A stretch of DNA of 40,716 bases from Comamonadaceae bacterium (GTDB taxonomy: Bacteria > Pseudomonadota > Gammaproteobacteria > Burkholderiales > Burkholderiaceae_C), in NCBI GenBank assembly GCA_947452785.1, contig CANGDZ010000029.1, positions 1-40,716 of the forward strand. The letters run 5' to 3'. The notes below the pieces were generated by a model. It was given only the letters and a program-made list of their open reading frames with translations, did not search any database and had not been told where the DNA came from. This document shows, one piece after another, positions 25,179 to 32,863 of the stretch (the stretch's first letter is position 1; each line of letters begins with the position of its first letter). Made by a program: the position numbers and the translations under genes.

Positions 25179-25676
25179 TCATGAATGCATGTGCAATTGA
25201 AAGACCGAATTGGGCGCTTTCGGCAACCATGCTGGCACCAGGGGCTTGAACTTGAAACGGTTCAATCCATCGACACGGCTTAACCCTTCTTGCAATGCCA
25301 ATGGGCTGATGCTGGCAAAGTCAGCCAAGGTGTACTCACGCAAAGTCGCCTCAACCACCTGCTGCAGACCCTGCTCATACGGGGCCAAGGCCCAGTCGTT
25401 ATCAGACTGGTTCATTTCAGCATAGGCTTCGAAGATGCGGGCAATGTCCCACATCGAGACTTGGCTCGCGGCACCCAAAATTTTGTAGCCGCCACCGGGG
25501 CCCCGAAACGAACACACAATTTCGTGAGCTTTGAGCTGCTTCAAGATCAGTTCCAGATAGGACACCGACAGACCGAGGTGACTGGAAAGCTGACCTGTGG
25601 AGCAACTGATTTGGTGCTGCATGCGGGCAATGCACACGCAGACCTCGATCGCCGTGAAGGTTTGTTTATTCAACAT
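25179..25676 (-). CDS. Rrf2-family transcriptional regulator lacking the usual cluster cysteines
   Basis: A 165-aa protein with an N-terminal winged helix (about 1-60) and the Rrf2 wing FRGPGGGYKI. IscR, NsrR and RsrR carry an FeS cluster on conserved Cys/His near residues 90-105; here that segment is MNQSDNDWALAPYEQG, with no Cys. The protein is therefore either cluster-free or uses other ligands. The C-terminus after about 120 is longer than usual and unassigned. It is 37 bp upstream of the exported hypothetical and 57 bp downstream of the DUF2805 gene. Confidence 0.85.
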   Translation of the reverse strand: MLNKQTFTAIEVCVCIARMQHQISCSTGQLSSHLGLSVSYLELILKQLKAHEIVCSFRGPGGGYKILGAASQVSMWDIARIFEAYAEMNQSDNDWALAPYEQGLQQVVEATLREYTLADFASISPLALQEGLSRVDGLNRFKFKPLVPAWLPKAPNSVFQLHMHS

Positions 25677-25733
25677 GCTCAGTCCTTGGTCATGGGTATT
25701 TTAAAAACGCAAGCCCGGCGACAGCCGCCAGGC

Positions 25734-26024
25734 TCAACAATTTGCACGGCGATGGTCGGCCACCGCGTGGTCGTCGAACTTCATCTCCGGACTTCTCAAT
25801 GCACGGTGCTTGGTCGTCCGTCCCCTCACCCGCATGCGCCACAACTTGAAAGAACTCGGATTGAGCTCAGCGCGCATCAGGGCAATCACGTCGGATTCGC
25901 TCAGACCCACGCGCTCCTGGATGGTCTCAAAAGTGGTTCTATCCTCCCAAGCCATCTGAATCACTGCGGAAATATCGCCGGCACTCAGACTGGCAAGTCG
26001 GTATATGGCGGGGTTGTTTTGCAT
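25734..26024 (-). CDS. DUF2805 / TIGR03643 family protein
   Basis: A 96-aa protein with the Trp- and Met-rich family core IQMAWEDRTTFETIQERVGLSE, then VIALMR, SSFKLWRMRVRGR and TTKHRALR. It looks helix-turn-helix-like and basic, so nucleic-acid binding is possible, but the function is unknown. GGAGG five bases before the ATG at 26024 fixes this start over the ATG at 26036 and longer readings. Members often neighbour photolyase/cryptochrome genes, as here. It is the first gene leftward from the divergent region shared with the MerR-type gene. Confidence 0.85.
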   Translation of the reverse strand: MQNNPAIYRLASLSAGDISAVIQMAWEDRTTFETIQERVGLSESDVIALMRAELNPSSFKLWRMRVRGRTTKHRALRSPEMKFDDHAVADHRRANC

Positions 26025-26170
26025 GTCTTCCTCCATGTAAAGCGGCGGCACTGTAAGAGCGCTCAAAGCAGTGAACCCGCTCGCTCTCGCAAGGGTGCAA
26101 GCTTTGGGCGGATCGCGACTGTGCAAGCTACTTTCAACTTAGTTTCTACAAACTATTTGTGAATTTGTAT

Positions 26171-26242
26171 TTTGCCTTTTAAATCTACGCAAAATATAAA
26201 AAAACTTCATTTTAAATATTTTTCGGCATAAAATCTACGCAA
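26171..26242 (+). promoter_or_regulatory. Divergent control region with duplicated AAATCTACGCAA
   Basis: The 12-mer AAATCTACGCAA occurs at 26181-26192 and again at 26231-26242, 50 bp apart and in the same orientation. The first copy lies in the spacer of a possible promoter TTTGCC (26171-26176) with TATAAA (26195-26200). The second overlaps TAAAAT (26229-26234), paired with TTCATT (26206-26211). A separate inverted repeat AGTTT-CTAC-AAACT is at 26141-26154. These are good candidates for operators of the adjacent MerR-type protein. Confidence 0.5.
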
Positions 26243-26262
26243 CCCCTACTCAAAAATACCAA

Positions 26263-27249
26263 TTGACCTCCACAACCTCTTCACTGGCACCGCTTTATCG
26301 GATTGGCGCGGTTTCTAAAACCACCGGAATACCTGTGACCACCTTGCGCATTTGGGAGACGCGTTACGGCGCCTTCAGCCCCGTTAAAACAACAGGTAAG
26401 CAGCGCCTGTATGAAGAGCAGGACGTGTCCAAAGCGCTACTGCTCAAACAACTCTCGCAAGCCGGTCACGCCATCAGCGCCATTGCACCCTTGGAGCTCG
26501 CCACGTTGCGGCGCATGAGCAGTCAGTCCCACAAGGCGCCAATCCACGGGGTGGCAACGGCCCAAGCGGTGTCCCTCGCGGTGGTCGGTTTGAGTCTGGC
26601 CAATCGCATGGAGTCGCAAAAACTTGCGCTGAGCCTGAAGCAAAACCGCATCCAGGTGAGCGCGGTTTGGGTGGACTTGGCTGCGGCCAGCAGCGCCGAG
26701 CTGCCCAACCCGCCTCAGGTTTTGCTCATCAAAGTCAACAGCCTGAACGCCAACGTGCATGCGGCCATCCAGACCCTGGCGCGAAAGCACCAGTTCGCTC
26801 AAACCATCGTTTTTTTCCACTTTGCCGCTGAGAAGGTGGTTCAAGCCATGAAGTTTTCGGGCTTGATCGTCAGGCGCGAACCCATTTCAGACACTGATTT
26901 GGCCGAGTTGTTGCAGTCGGTCTTGTTTGTGGACCCTGCCCGAGCCCAAGAGTTTGGCACCTCAGGCTCGGTGATCAGCAGTCGCAAATACTCGGAGGCC
27001 ACATTGAGCCGCGTGGCCGGCATCTCGAGCGATGTGCTGTGCGAATGCCCCAGGCATGTGGCCGAGCTGATTTCACAACTCGCCAGCTTTGAGGAATACA
27101 GCCAAGACTGCTTGAACAACACCGCCGAAGACGCGCACCTGCACGCCTACCTCACCTCCATTTCGGGCTCTGCCCGCGCACTTTTTGAAAACGCTCTCGA
27201 AAAAATTGCAGCGCTCGAAGGCATTGATTTGCGCGAGGGCGCGCCGTGA
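26263..27249 (+). CDS. MerR-family regulator with B12-domain-like C-terminus
   Basis: A 328-aa protein. Residues 11-80 are a MerR winged HTH (YRIGAVSKTTGIPVTTLRIWETRYG, wing QRLYEEQDV). About residues 110-220 alternate strands and helices like the Rossmann-type cobalamin domain of LitR/CarH light regulators, but the DxHxxG motif needed for lower-ligand B12 binding is absent. A helical region ends the chain. It starts with TTG at 26263, the only start before the HTH. Its neighbours are two photolyase-type genes, DUF2256, DUF2805 and HiPIP, so it is probably the light or oxidative-stress regulator of this island. Confidence 0.82.
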   Translation: MTSTTSSLAPLYRIGAVSKTTGIPVTTLRIWETRYGAFSPVKTTGKQRLYEEQDVSKALLLKQLSQAGHAISAIAPLELATLRRMSSQSHKAPIHGVATAQAVSLAVVGLSLANRMESQKLALSLKQNRIQVSAVWVDLAAASSAELPNPPQVLLIKVNSLNANVHAAIQTLARKHQFAQTIVFFHFAAEKVVQAMKFSGLIVRREPISDTDLAELLQSVLFVDPARAQEFGTSGSVISSRKYSEATLSRVAGISSDVLCECPRHVAELISQLASFEEYSQDCLNNTAEDAHLHAYLTSISGSARALFENALEKIAALEGIDLREGAP

Positions 27250-27291
27250 ACGACTCCCACAAGCTCAAGTTATGAAGCCAACGCTGACGTG

Positions 27292-27480
27292 ATGGAAGAG
27301 CCGCAAGTGAAGCTGAAAAAATCATTCAAAGGTAACAAGCAAAGCTTGCCCAGCAAGCCTTGTAGAGCCTGTGGGCGCGACATGACCTGGCGCAAAGCCT
27401 GGGCCCAAAATTGGGAGCAAGTGCTGTACTGCTCTGACGCGTGCCGCAAAAATAAACCTGCAAACTCCACGCCCCCATGA
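27292..27480 (+). CDS. DUF2256 zinc-ribbon-like protein
   Basis: A 62-aa basic protein with one C-x2-C and one C-x3-C pair (CRACGRDMTWRKAW and VLYCSDACRKN), the DUF2256 signature, probably binding one zinc. The family is found beside photolyase/cryptochrome genes and its job is unknown. An in-frame GTG at 27289 would add one residue. Its TGA overlaps the ATG of the photolyase gene (ATGA at 27477-27480), so the two are translationally coupled. Confidence 0.88.
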   Translation: MEEPQVKLKKSFKGNKQSLPSKPCRACGRDMTWRKAWAQNWEQVLYCSDACRKNKPANSTPP

Positions 27481-29003
27481 GCTACGAGCTGGTTTGGTTC
27501 AAACGTGATTTGCGCTGGCAAGACCACGCGGCACTGACTGAGGCTGCTGCGCGTGGTCCGGTGCGCTGTATTTATGTGATCGAACCCGAACTGTGGCTGC
27601 AGCCCGATGCGGCGCTTCAGCACTTTGAGTTTGTACGCGAATCCCTGCAAGCACTGGACCGCGAGCTGCACCTGCACGGCGGCGGCATCGAGATCCACAC
27701 CGGCGAGTTGCCGGAGGTGCTGACCCTAATTTGGCAAGAAGCGCCTTTTCGTGGACTGCACTCGCACCAAGAAACCGGCAATGGCTTTACGTATGCGCGT
27801 GACATCAAGGTGGCGGCTTGGTGCCGAGCGCTCCTAGTACCGTGGACAGAGCACGCCCAGTTTGGCGTCGTGCGCGGCTTGAAAAATCGCAACCTGTGGC
27901 ACGCTGAATGGGAAAAGCACATGGCAGCGCCTGTGCAAAATTTCAGCCGCTTGCAGTTTTACAAGCCCCATTCGACGGCTGTGTTGTCAATGCAAACTCC
28001 AGCGCACCTGACGCACAACCCGCCCTTACGCCAGCGCGGGGGCCGGCCTTTGGCGTTGGCCACCTTGCACAGCTTTTTGCACGCCCGCAGCCGGGGCTAC
28101 CGGGGCGGCATCTCGTCGCCGCTCTCAGCGCCTGACGCCTGCTCTCGCTTATCTGCTTATCTCGCTTTTGGCTGCATTAGCATGCGTGAAGTAGTGCAAC
28201 GCACCCGTGCGCACGGCGCTCAGCTGCCCCCACAAGCGAGTCGACACCGCGCGGGGTTGACAGCCTTCATCAGCCGCTTGTATTGGCACTGTCATTTCAT
28301 CCAAAAACTGGAGAGTGAGCCCGCCATCGAATGGCGCAATATGCACCGAGGCTACGATGGTCTGCGTGAACACGACTTCAATGAAGCGCATTTTGCAGCG
28401 CTCAAAGCAGCCCGCACTGGCTGGCCCATGGTGGACGCCTGTGTCACCATGCTGCGCGAAACCGGTTGGTTGAACTTTCGCATGCGTGCGATGCTGGTCT
28501 CGGTGGCCGCCTACCCTTTGTGGCTGCACTGGCGGCCAGTGGGGGAGTGGCTGGCCACGCAGTTTCTCGACTACGAACCGGGCATCCACTGGAGCCAATT
28601 GCAAATGCAATCGGGCACCACGGGCATCAACACCACCCGGGTGTACAACCCCATCAAACAAGCGCAGGACCACGACCCCCACGGTAAATTTGTGCGTCGA
28701 TGGCTGCCTGCGATGCGCATCGTTTCGGACTGCGACTTGTTTGAGCCCTGGCAAATGTCGCATCAATTGCAATTGAACGCAGGCGTGCAAACGAGCGCGG
28801 ACATCGCGCAGCCCGTGGTGGAGCTAGCTCAGGCCACCCGCGAAGCCAAACAACGGCTGCACGCCAGACGGCAAAACGCCGAAGTCAAGGCGGGAAAAAA
28901 AGCGGTGGTCGATAAACACGCATCGCGAAAACCCATGGTCCAGCGCAAAAGCGCCCAGGCGTCCAATGAAGCCGCCAAGCAGCAGCTTGGCTTTGATTTT
29001 TAA
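27477..29003 (+). CDS. Photolyase/cryptochrome-family FAD protein
   Basis: A 508-aa flavoprotein. Residues 1-130 form the alpha/beta antenna domain (ELVWFKRDLRWQDH). Residues about 190-420 form the FAD domain with SRLSAYLAFGCIS, TGWLNFRMRAML, FLDYEPGIHW and VYNPIKQAQDHDP. The stretch QMQSGTTGINTTRVYNP differs from the classical CPD-photolyase form (GTDAxPYFRIFNP), so it belongs to a distinct branch and its substrate is uncertain. The last 70 residues are Lys/Arg-rich. It is co-transcribed with DUF2256 and the FeS-type photolyase. Confidence 0.92.
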   Translation: MSYELVWFKRDLRWQDHAALTEAAARGPVRCIYVIEPELWLQPDAALQHFEFVRESLQALDRELHLHGGGIEIHTGELPEVLTLIWQEAPFRGLHSHQETGNGFTYARDIKVAAWCRALLVPWTEHAQFGVVRGLKNRNLWHAEWEKHMAAPVQNFSRLQFYKPHSTAVLSMQTPAHLTHNPPLRQRGGRPLALATLHSFLHARSRGYRGGISSPLSAPDACSRLSAYLAFGCISMREVVQRTRAHGAQLPPQASRHRAGLTAFISRLYWHCHFIQKLESEPAIEWRNMHRGYDGLREHDFNEAHFAALKAARTGWPMVDACVTMLRETGWLNFRMRAMLVSVAAYPLWLHWRPVGEWLATQFLDYEPGIHWSQLQMQSGTTGINTTRVYNPIKQAQDHDPHGKFVRRWLPAMRIVSDCDLFEPWQMSHQLQLNAGVQTSADIAQPVVELAQATREAKQRLHARRQNAEVKAGKKAVVDKHASRKPMVQRKSAQASNEAAKQQLGFDF

Positions 29004-29014
29004 CAGAATACTCT

Positions 29015-30562
29015 ATGACATCCCCACTCCGGCACCTGGTATTGATCTTGGGCGATCAGCTCGACGAAGAAGCATCGGCGCTGCGCGATTTCGACCCCCA
29101 ACGTGACGCGATCTGGATGGCCGAAGTGGATGAAGAGTCCACGCATGTCACGTCCTCCAAACAGCGCACAACCGTGTTCTTGAGTGCGATGCGTCACTTC
29201 GCGGCACGCTTGAGGGCGCGAGGCTGGCCGGTGCTTTACACCGCCCTGGACGCAGCGAACAACGCGGGGACCTTGGCGGGTGAATTGGACAAGACCATAT
29301 TGCAGACGCAGCCCGCGCAGCTGGTGATGACAGCCCCTGGCGATTGGCGTGTGCTGCAAAGTTTGCGCGCCGTAGCGCGCCAACACGAACTGAACCTGGA
29401 GATTCGGGACGACACCCACTTCTTCAGCACGGTGCGGGAATTTACCGAACACGCTCAGGGACGCAAGCAACTGCGATTAGAATATTTTTACCGCGAGTTG
29501 CGCCACAAGACCGGCATCTTGATGGACGGCAAAAAACCTGTCGGCGATCAATGGAACTTTGACCAGGAGAATCGCGGCAGCTTTGGTAAGCAAGGCCCCG
29601 GCTTGCTGCCCCCGCCCAGCCGGTTTGCGCCGGACGCCATCACACAAGAAGTGATTGCGCTGGTCAATCAACGCTTTGCTCAGCATCCCGGCTCGGTGGC
29701 CACCTTTGGCTGGCCGGTGACGCGCGAGCAAGCGCTGGTCGCACTGTCGGAGTTCATCGCGCACAGGCTGCCCAGTTTTGGTCTGTACCAAGATGCGATG
29801 TGGGAAGGCGAGTTGTGGCTGTACCACTCGCACCTGTCCAGCGCCTTGAATTTAAAGCTACTCAACCCGCGCGAAGTGGTGGCGGCGGCAGAAGACGCTT
29901 TTCGCACAGGTCACGCGCCGCTCCAGGCGGTCGAGGGTTTTGTGCGCCAACTTTTGGGCTGGCGTGAATATGTGCGCGGCATCTACTGGACGCACATGCC
30001 TGAGTACGCGCAGCGCAATGAACAAGAGGCCCACGCGCCCTTGCCCGCGTTTTACTGGACGGGGCAAACAGACATGGCCTGCCTGCGAGACGCCATCCAG
30101 CAAACCTTGGCGCACGGCTATGCGCATCACATTCAACGCCTGATGGTGACCGGCCTTTACGCCCTGCTGCTGGGCGTCGAGCCCAAAGCCGTGCACGAGT
30201 GGTACCTAGGTGTGTATGTGGACGCGGTGGAGTGGGTTGAGTTGCCCAACACGCTGGGCATGAGCCAATTTGCCGACAGCGGCATGATGGCCAGCAAGCC
30301 CTATATCGCCAGTGGCAAATACATCGACCGCATGAGTAACCACTGCAAAGGCTGCAGATTCAACCCGGCACTGTCCACCGGCACATCGGCCTGCCCCTTT
30401 ACCACCCTGTATTGGGACTACATGAACCAGCACGCCGACATGCTGGCCAAAAACCCGCGCATGCTGATGCAACTGAAAAACCTCAACAGGCTGACCACAG
30501 AGCAACGTGAGGCCATTGCGGTGCAAGCGCAGGCACACCGAAAACAACAAGAAGGTTGTTGA
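29015..30562 (+). CDS. FeS bacterial cryptochrome/(6-4) photolyase (PhrB type)
   Basis: A 515-aa FAD protein of the FeS-BCP family, whose Agrobacterium member PhrB repairs (6-4) photoproducts. The start LRHLVLILGDQL is the family N-terminus. The four [4Fe-4S] ligands are C356, C444, C447 and C460; the gaps of 88, 3 and 13 equal those I recall for PhrB (350, 438, 441, 454). It lies 11 bp after the other photolyase gene. Its TGA (30560-30562) is inside the TTGACATCC end of an IS200/IS605-type relic, so the last residues may come from the insertion. Confidence 0.95.
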   Translation: MTSPLRHLVLILGDQLDEEASALRDFDPQRDAIWMAEVDEESTHVTSSKQRTTVFLSAMRHFAARLRARGWPVLYTALDAANNAGTLAGELDKTILQTQPAQLVMTAPGDWRVLQSLRAVARQHELNLEIRDDTHFFSTVREFTEHAQGRKQLRLEYFYRELRHKTGILMDGKKPVGDQWNFDQENRGSFGKQGPGLLPPPSRFAPDAITQEVIALVNQRFAQHPGSVATFGWPVTREQALVALSEFIAHRLPSFGLYQDAMWEGELWLYHSHLSSALNLKLLNPREVVAAAEDAFRTGHAPLQAVEGFVRQLLGWREYVRGIYWTHMPEYAQRNEQEAHAPLPAFYWTGQTDMACLRDAIQQTLAHGYAHHIQRLMVTGLYALLLGVEPKAVHEWYLGVYVDAVEWVELPNTLGMSQFADSGMMASKPYIASGKYIDRMSNHCKGCRFNPALSTGTSACPFTTLYWDYMNQHADMLAKNPRMLMQLKNLNRLTTEQREAIAVQAQAHRKQQEGC

Positions 30563-30943
30563 CATCCTCCCCCACCTTGGCCTACGGCCACCGCTTGCGC
30601 GGGAAGGAGGTGGATTCCTACGGCGCTACGCATGAGAAACCTCGTGCATAGTCGCTTCGGTGGGTTCCTGCTTCACTGAGGCTGGTTTCGCCGTGGTCTT
30701 GCGACCCCGGCCACAGCCGTCCTCTCCACAGGCTAACAAGCGCTGTCCGCGCTCTAAAACATTGATCGCGCCGACGACATCGGCATTTTCGCCATAGCCA
30801 CAATCGACGCAAAGAAACTTGGCTTGTGTTTGTCGATTCTCTTTCGCAAGGTGGCCACAACATGGGCATGTCTGACTGGTGTGATGCGCCGGGACCGCCA
30901 GCAAGATACCGCCGCTCCATGCCATTTTGAAGTTGAGGGACAA
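30559..30943 (-). mobile_element. IS200/IS605-type tnpB 3' fragment with right end
   Basis: On the minus strand, 30943-30626 encodes 105 residues matching the TnpB C-terminus: LNFKMAWSGG, the zinc finger CPCCG ... CVDCG, and YGENADVVGAINVLERG, followed by a lineage-specific tail. The N-terminal three quarters are missing. The 3' side has long foldbacks (30570-30615) and ends in GGATGTCAA, like the relic at 21606. The region to the right (30944-31050) has no gene; it holds three AGGAACT-type direct copies and one inverted copy (30967-31019). Confidence 0.85.
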
Positions 30944-31050
30944 CGCTGCTATTTCAGTAAATCAACGAGGAACTGATAAGGAACTGATCAAGGAACTTTG
31001 GCGATATCTCCAGTTCCTTATTTCCAGATCTCATGCATGCATCTCCAGTT

Positions 31051-31189
31051 GTTTGAAATATTTCGAGAAATTCACTCTAGAATGTTGTTTTAGTGAAATA
31101 TTTCAAACACCCAAGCTAAGGACCTCTTGCCTTTGTTTGAAATATTTGCGATAGTTCATCTCAAATGCGCGTTTCTGAAAATATTTCAA
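31051..31189 (+). promoter_or_regulatory. Four-copy palindromic operator array of the first AbiEi gene
   Basis: The self-complementary GAAATATTTC core recurs as GTTTGAAATATTTC (31051-31064), GAAATATTTCAAAC (31095-31108), GTTTGAAATATTTG (31135-31148) and GAAAATATTTCAA (31177-31189, inside the gene start). The gene starts at 31165. TTGCCT (31128-31133) with ATAGTT downstream could be the promoter. AbiEi antitoxins are known to repress their own promoter through inverted repeats. Confidence 0.65.
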
Positions 31190-31905
31190 TCAAAGAGCTG
31201 CTGAGCAAGCTGGAGTGGGACACGCCATACGGTTCCCGCGACCTGCAGGCTCTGGGCTTACCTTCGACTGCTGCAGCCCGTTTGGCCCAGTCAGGCTGGC
31301 TCAAGAGATTGGGACGTGGCGTCTACCAAGTGCCAAACGCCAGGCTGGACATGAACAAGGCATTGGCTTACCTGTCACTCGAAGTTCCGGAATTGCACGT
31401 CGGGGGGAAAACCGCCCTGGCTTGGCGAGGGACACGCCACAACCTTGCACATCAAGAACGGTTGAACTTGTGGGGCCTCAAGGCGGGACGACTCCCTGCA
31501 TGGTTTACCGACCTGTTCAATGTCACCTACCAGTCAACCAGGATTTTTGACAACACCCTGCCCCAAGGGTTCGGTCTTGCACCACTCCCGGCAGGCAACC
31601 CGAAAGTGATGGTTTCCGTGCCGGAGAGAGCGTTACTCGAACTCTTCAGCGACACGGGCAAGCTTCAATCACTGGAAGAGACGTTGAACGTCGCTGAAAG
31701 CGTTCGGCACCTACGCCCTGATGTTCTTGAAACATTGTTGGCCCACACGACACGTGTAAAGGTAGTGCGGTTGGCCAAATCGTTGGCCAAGAGCCTTGAG
31801 CTGCCCTGGCTTGAGATTGCAAAGAAACACAGCGAGCGACTCGGAAGTTCAAGTCGTTGGGTTGCCGTGACCAGGGACAAGAAAATTCTTCATCTCAAAA
31901 AATGA
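31165..31905 (+). CDS. abiEi: AbiEi-family type IV antitoxin (first)
   Basis: A 246-aa protein with an N-terminal winged helix (SKLEWDTPYGSRDLQALGLPS, then GWLKRLGRGVYQVP) and the AbiEi C-terminal domain. Type IV antitoxins counter the nucleotidyltransferase toxin AbiEii without direct binding and repress their operon. The four operator copies upstream fit that role. The gene appears complete, but its toxin, which begins at the ATGA overlap 31902-31905, is cut after about 44 codons. Confidence 0.88.
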   Translation: MRVSENISIKELLSKLEWDTPYGSRDLQALGLPSTAAARLAQSGWLKRLGRGVYQVPNARLDMNKALAYLSLEVPELHVGGKTALAWRGTRHNLAHQERLNLWGLKAGRLPAWFTDLFNVTYQSTRIFDNTLPQGFGLAPLPAGNPKVMVSVPERALLELFSDTGKLQSLEETLNVAESVRHLRPDVLETLLAHTTRVKVVRLAKSLAKSLELPWLEIAKKHSERLGSSSRWVAVTRDKKILHLKK

Positions 31906-32051
31906 ACCCCACCTACGTACAAACGGTCAACCTGCTGTTGGACATCGCCCCCACAGTGTTTCAAACCCCTCGATTTGCAATGAAGGGAGGAACAGCACTG
32001 AACCTGTTCGTTCAGGACCTGCCACGACTGTCACGGCCGTTTTCAGGCTAG
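31902..32051 (+). pseudogene. abiEii: Truncated AbiEii toxin (5' fragment)
   Basis: Only the N-terminus of a nucleotidyltransferase toxin remains: MNPTYVQTVNLLLDIAP, then FAMKGGTALNLFVQDLPRLS, ending just where the catalytic DIDL motif should follow. The reading runs into unrelated sequence from about 32037 and stops at 32049-32051. The catalytic Asp residues are lost, so it cannot be active. The break lies directly before a 97-bp repeat. Confidence 0.85.
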
Positions 32052-32053
32052 CT

Positions 32054-32150
32054 ATCCCCAATTCGTAGGCAACGCACCAAATAAGAACAGACACTTCAAT
32101 GTGAGCAATTCCATCAATTTGCGGACGGCGGTTCAAATCCGCAAATCACC
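32054..32150 (+). repeat. Imperfect direct repeat, copy A
   Basis: A 97-bp unit that begins ATCCCCAATTCGT and ends AATCACC. Copy B is at 35685-35780 in the same orientation, about three quarters identical, with the best match at the ends (AATTTGCGGA-GGCGGTTCAAA). In this copy ATTTGCGG and CCGCAAAT form a perfect 8-bp inverted repeat. The two copies bracket the DUF6088 module, RloA/RloB and the IS3 relic. Confidence 0.75.
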
Positions 32151-32195
32151 CGTAAATCTACGTCCGCAGTCCAAGAATGCACTCAAATCAAGGGG

Positions 32196-32237
32196 GTGAC
32201 ACGTCGGGCAAGAAGCGCTAAAATGCATGAAATTTCA
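32196..32237 (+). promoter_or_regulatory. Promoter and operator of the DUF6088 gene
   Basis: GTGACA (32196-32201), a 17-bp spacer and TAAAAT (32219-32224) form a good promoter. The perfect 10-bp palindrome TGAAATTTCA (32228-32237) covers the expected start point and is likely the autoregulatory operator. The gene starts at 32252. Confidence 0.65.
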
Positions 32238-32251
32238 ATGAAAAAGCCTTC

Positions 32252-32863
32252 ATGTCAGCAGCCGCCACACTATTAACGCCTCCCCTAAAGGGTGCCACTG
32301 CGCACCTTGCGGGCGAACTGCAGGCAGGCCGTGTCTATCGGCGTGAAGATCTTGCTCGCCTAAGTAATGCAGTTGATCGGCATCTGCGCGAACTGGTGTC
32401 CACAGGCGTACTCAAAAAACTGGCTCAGGGGCTTTACTACGCACCCAAGCAATCGAACTTTGGTCCCTTGCTACCCACTGACGAACAGGTGGTGAGAGTG
32501 TTTCTGCGTGACAAGGACTTTTTGGTGTTTTCTCCGTCGTCATACAACACGGTGGGCCTAGGCACCACCCAGTTGTACAACAGCACACTGGTCTACAACC
32601 ACAAACGTCATGGCGTTTTCAAACTGGGCAACCGACAATTTGATTTCCGAGTGAAGCCACGCTTTCCCAAAAAACTGACGCCCGAATTCCTGTACGTAGA
32701 TCTGCTGAACAACTTAGGCGAATTGGCCGAAGACCATGACGCGGTGCTCAGCCAGGCCCGTAACAAGCTGATGTCTTTTAATCAACCCCGACTCCAAGCG
32801 GCATTAGGCAACTACGGCAACATGGCCACTCGCAAACAGGTTAGGAAGTGGATCGGCGGCTGA
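32252..32863 (+). CDS. DUF6088 protein, AbiEi-like antitoxin (second)
   Basis: A 203-aa protein with an N-terminal winged helix (GRVYRREDLARLSNAVDRHLRELVSTGVLKKL, wing GLYYAPK), then the AbiEi-like block VFSPSSYNTVGLGTTQLYN and RVKPRFPKKLTPEFLYVDLLNN. DUF6088 genes normally precede an AbiEii-type toxin. Here the gene is intact but only debris of the toxin follows. The promoter and a palindromic operator are well placed upstream. Confidence 0.85.
   Translation: MSAAATLLTPPLKGATAHLAGELQAGRVYRREDLARLSNAVDRHLRELVSTGVLKKLAQGLYYAPKQSNFGPLLPTDEQVVRVFLRDKDFLVFSPSSYNTVGLGTTQLYNSTLVYNHKRHGVFKLGNRQFDFRVKPRFPKKLTPEFLYVDLLNNLGELAEDHDAVLSQARNKLMSFNQPRLQAALGNYGNMATRKQVRKWIGG

Noticed and set aside
30927-31154. 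Possible small plus-strand gene of 75 codons
   Set aside because: It crosses the tnpB relic border and the operator array and has no RBS or recognisable content.
31051-31189. CRISPR-like short repeats
   Set aside because: The repeats are 10-14 bp palindromes at uneven spacing ahead of a regulator gene, which fits operators. No CRISPR array or cas gene was found anywhere.
32127-32143. tRNA-like T-arm GCGG-TTCAAAT-CCGC inside repeat copy A
   Set aside because: No acceptor stem, anticodon arm or CCA fits around it, and copy B does not keep the pairing. It is a chance likeness within the repeat.
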